From Dorea sp. (lineage in GTDB: Bacteria; Bacillota; Clostridia; Lachnospirales; Lachnospiraceae), in NCBI GenBank assembly GCA_022769185.1, contig JALEKG010000008.1, forward strand, positions 1-45,639: a stretch of DNA of 45,639 bases. The letters are read 5' to 3'. Positions 44,106-45,639 of this stretch are shown here, piece after piece (within the stretch, counting starts at the first letter, position 1; each line of letters begins with the position of its first letter). Under the pieces are notes generated by a model. The model did no database searches, was not told where the DNA came from, and saw only the letters and a list, made by a program, of their open reading frames with translations. The position numbers were made by a program, and so were the translations under genes.

Positions 44106-45392
44106 GTGGCAGCATATAATGAATTATCTAAAGAAGAATTATTAGAATTAAAAAATGATCTTGAAACACAATTTAAAGAAGTAAAAGCACAGAATCTGAA
44201 GCTTGATATGTCCAGAGGAAAACCGTCTACAGAACAGCTAAATCTCTCTATGGGAATGATGGACGTATTAAAAAGTGATTCTGATCTTGTATGTGAAGAA
44301 GGTGTTGACTGCCGTAATTACGGTGTATTAGATGGAATTAAAGAAGCAAAACAACTTCTCGCTGATATGATGGAAGTTCCTAAGGATAACATTGTAATTT
44401 TTGGAAACTCCAGCCTGAATATTATGTACGACACAATTGCACGCAGCATGACTCACGGAGTTATGGGAAGCACTCCATGGTGCAAACTGGATAAAGTAAA
44501 ATTCTTATGTCCAGTTCCTGGATATGACAGACATTTTGCAATTACAGAATATTTCGGAATTGAAATGATCAATGTTCCTATGACTCCTACCGGTCCGGAT
44601 ATGGATATTGTAGAAAAGCTTGTAAGCTCTGATCCTGCAATCAAAGGAATCTGGTGTGTTCCAAAATATTCAAATCCGCAGGGAATTACTTATTCTGATG
44701 AGACTGTTCATCGTTTTGCAAAATTAAATCCAGCTGCTGAAGATTTCAGAATTTTCTGGGACAATGCATATGGCATTCATCATCTATATGAAGATAAACA
44801 AGACTATCTTCTTGAGATTCTTATGGAATGTAAAAAAGAAGGGCATCCTGACATGGTCTATAAATTTGCTTCTACCTCTAAAATCAGCTTTCCAGGTTCC
44901 GGAATCGGAGCAATTGCCGCATCTGACGCAAACTTAGCTGACATTAGGAAACAAATGAAAATCCAGACCATCGGTCATGATAAATTAAACCAGTTAAGAC
45001 ATGCAAGATATTTTAAAGACATCCACGGTATGGTACAACACATGAAAAAACATGCAGATATTATGCGCCCGAAATTTGATATTGTACTGGAAACTCTTGA
45101 AAAAGAACTTGGTGGACTTGAAATTGGTTCCTGGATGGCTCCAAGAGGTGGTTACTTTATTTCCTTTGATGCTATGGAAGGTTGTGCGAAAGCAATCGTT
45201 GCAAAAGCAAAAGAAGCTGGTCTGATCATGACAAACGCTGGTGCTACCTTCCCTTACGGAAAAGACCCAAAGGACAGTAACATCCGAATTGCTCCTTCTT
45301 ACCCGACTGTAGAAGAATTAAAGGTTGCTGCAAAAATCTTTGTATTAAGTGTCAAATTAGTAAGCATTGATAAGATATTAGAACAGAAATAA
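44106..45392 (+). CDS. Aminotransferase, type Ic aspartate aminotransferase-like
   Basis: The start is a GTG at 44106 (MAAYNELSKEELLELK) because GGAGG lies eight bases ahead and the family begins there; a longer frame from 44079 uses another GTG. The product of about 428 residues is a PLP-dependent fold-type I enzyme of the MocR-like/AspT (PF12897) subgroup: LDMSRGKPSTEQL, NYGVLDGIKEAKQLLADMM, CPVPGYDRHFAI, VPKYSNPQGITYS, and FASTSKISFPGSGIG with the PLP Lys. It likely moves the amino group of aspartate to 2-oxoglutarate. It stands alone with promoter and terminator and faces the rRNA operon end. Confidence 0.9.
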   Translation: MAAYNELSKEELLELKNDLETQFKEVKAQNLKLDMSRGKPSTEQLNLSMGMMDVLKSDSDLVCEEGVDCRNYGVLDGIKEAKQLLADMMEVPKDNIVIFGNSSLNIMYDTIARSMTHGVMGSTPWCKLDKVKFLCPVPGYDRHFAITEYFGIEMINVPMTPTGPDMDIVEKLVSSDPAIKGIWCVPKYSNPQGITYSDETVHRFAKLNPAAEDFRIFWDNAYGIHHLYEDKQDYLLEILMECKKEGHPDMVYKFASTSKISFPGSGIGAIAASDANLADIRKQMKIQTIGHDKLNQLRHARYFKDIHGMVQHMKKHADIMRPKFDIVLETLEKELGGLEIGSWMAPRGGYFISFDAMEGCAKAIVAKAKEAGLIMTNAGATFPYGKDPKDSNIRIAPSYPTVEELKVAAKIFVLSVKLVSIDKILEQK

Positions 45393-45404
45393 TATAAGAT
45401 AGCT

Positions 45405-45446
45405 TAACGCAGGATATACACACAACAGTATGTCCTGCGTTTTAAA
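45405..45446 (+). terminator. Terminator of the aminotransferase gene
   Basis: AACGCAGGA pairs with TCCTGCGTT (about 45406-45414 with 45433-45441) around an 18-base loop, followed by TTAAAG. Confidence 0.8.
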
Positions 45447-45463
45447 GTTAGTTTATTGTGAAT

Positions 45464-45493
45464 AAAAAAAACAGCCAATTAATAATTGACTGC
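45464..45493 (-). terminator. Terminator of the rRNA operon
   Basis: On the minus strand CAGTCAATT pairs with AATTGGCTG, one mismatch, and is followed by eight T residues. It ends the transcript that includes the 23S gene. Confidence 0.85.
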
Positions 45494-45556
45494 TTTACAT
45501 GTACCTTCAAAACTGCATACAAGAAATCTTTCATCCACTTACCTATCACCTTGCTT

Positions 45557-45639
45557 GGTCATGCCCTCGACCGATTAGTATCAGTCAGCTCCATGTGTTA
45601 CCACACTTCCACCTCTGACCTATCTACCTCGTCGTCTTC
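45557..45639 (-). rRNA. 23S ribosomal RNA, 3' end (partial)
   Basis: The last 83 bases are the reverse complement of the highly conserved 23S 3' end: ACGACGAGGTAGATAGGTC and GTGTGGTAACAC, then CTGATACTAATCGGTCGAGG and GCATGACC. The gene continues off the right edge. The next 60 bases hold a spacer with GCAGTTTTGAAGGTACA, common after rRNA genes in this group, and then a terminator. No 5S sequence is seen downstream. Confidence 0.95.

Overview
The window reads as a chromosomal segment of a spore-forming, low-GC Clostridia bacterium, most likely family Lachnospiraceae. The evidence is an AT-rich sequence with strong AGGAGG-type ribosome sites, CotF-like coat genes, GerMN, YmaF, DUF6465-like and DUF2804 proteins, a MarR-ABC-ABC exporter cassette, and a 23S rRNA 3' end closing the window. 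No prophage, CRISPR array, plasmid origin or complete insertion sequence was seen. This is mostly core and light accessory chromosome, and its most informative features are regulatory RNAs, promoters and small anomalies.

Layout. 266-8237 (minus): one long run, comEA-like lipoprotein > response regulator > histidine kinase > GerMN lipoprotein > comEC > FMN dehydrogenase > holA. 8307-13758 (minus): arginine biosynthesis argC-GNAT-argJ-argB-argD followed by a YdcZ-type transporter, driven by a consensus promoter overlapped by two ARG-box-like palindromes. 13965-15684 (minus): a PadR regulator and a SEDS (FtsW/RodA-like) membrane protein. argG lies divergently at 16058 with a similar promoter. 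17384-19967 (plus): a pantothenate locus with a promoter, a tandem hairpin resembling the pan RNA motif, an intrinsic terminator, panD, panC and a frameshifted PanS/BASS-type transporter. 20061-22338: a dipeptidase, a class I amidotransferase-type hydrolase and two small coat proteins. 22592-22688: a cluster of degenerate repeats. 22730-29560 (minus): an HD hydrolase, a heterodimeric ABC exporter with its MarR regulator, dtd and an EamA transporter. 29783-36336: small accessory genes of mixed function (YwaF-like membrane protein, DUF6465-like, Nudix, DUF2804, FAD/Rieske oxidoreductase, YmaF, and a 28-residue membrane peptide). 36398-39538 (minus): a GH2 beta-galactosidase. 39710: a lone tRNA-Trp. 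39908-42191: a PanT-like ECF S component divergent from coaBC. 42307-43908 (minus): thiC under a TPP riboswitch with a terminator. 44106-45392: a type Ic aminotransferase, convergent with an rRNA operon end.

How the genes work together. Coenzyme A precursor supply is a recurring theme. panD and panC make pantothenate from aspartate and pantoate, panB and panE are not in the window, and a PanS-like importer (broken by one base) and a PanT-like importer flank the salvage and CoaBC steps. Arginine genes form two divergent units that share one promoter design. A palindromic GGGGACGG repeat occurs at three places, always just outside a gene, and may act as a terminator or leader hairpin.

The most noteworthy observations are the tandem pan-type leader with attenuator ahead of panD, the frameshift in the adjacent BASS transporter, the SEDS protein that appears to lack its catalytic aspartate, and the fused terminator-operator-promoter of argC. 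All calls come from reading the sequence; no database search was run.
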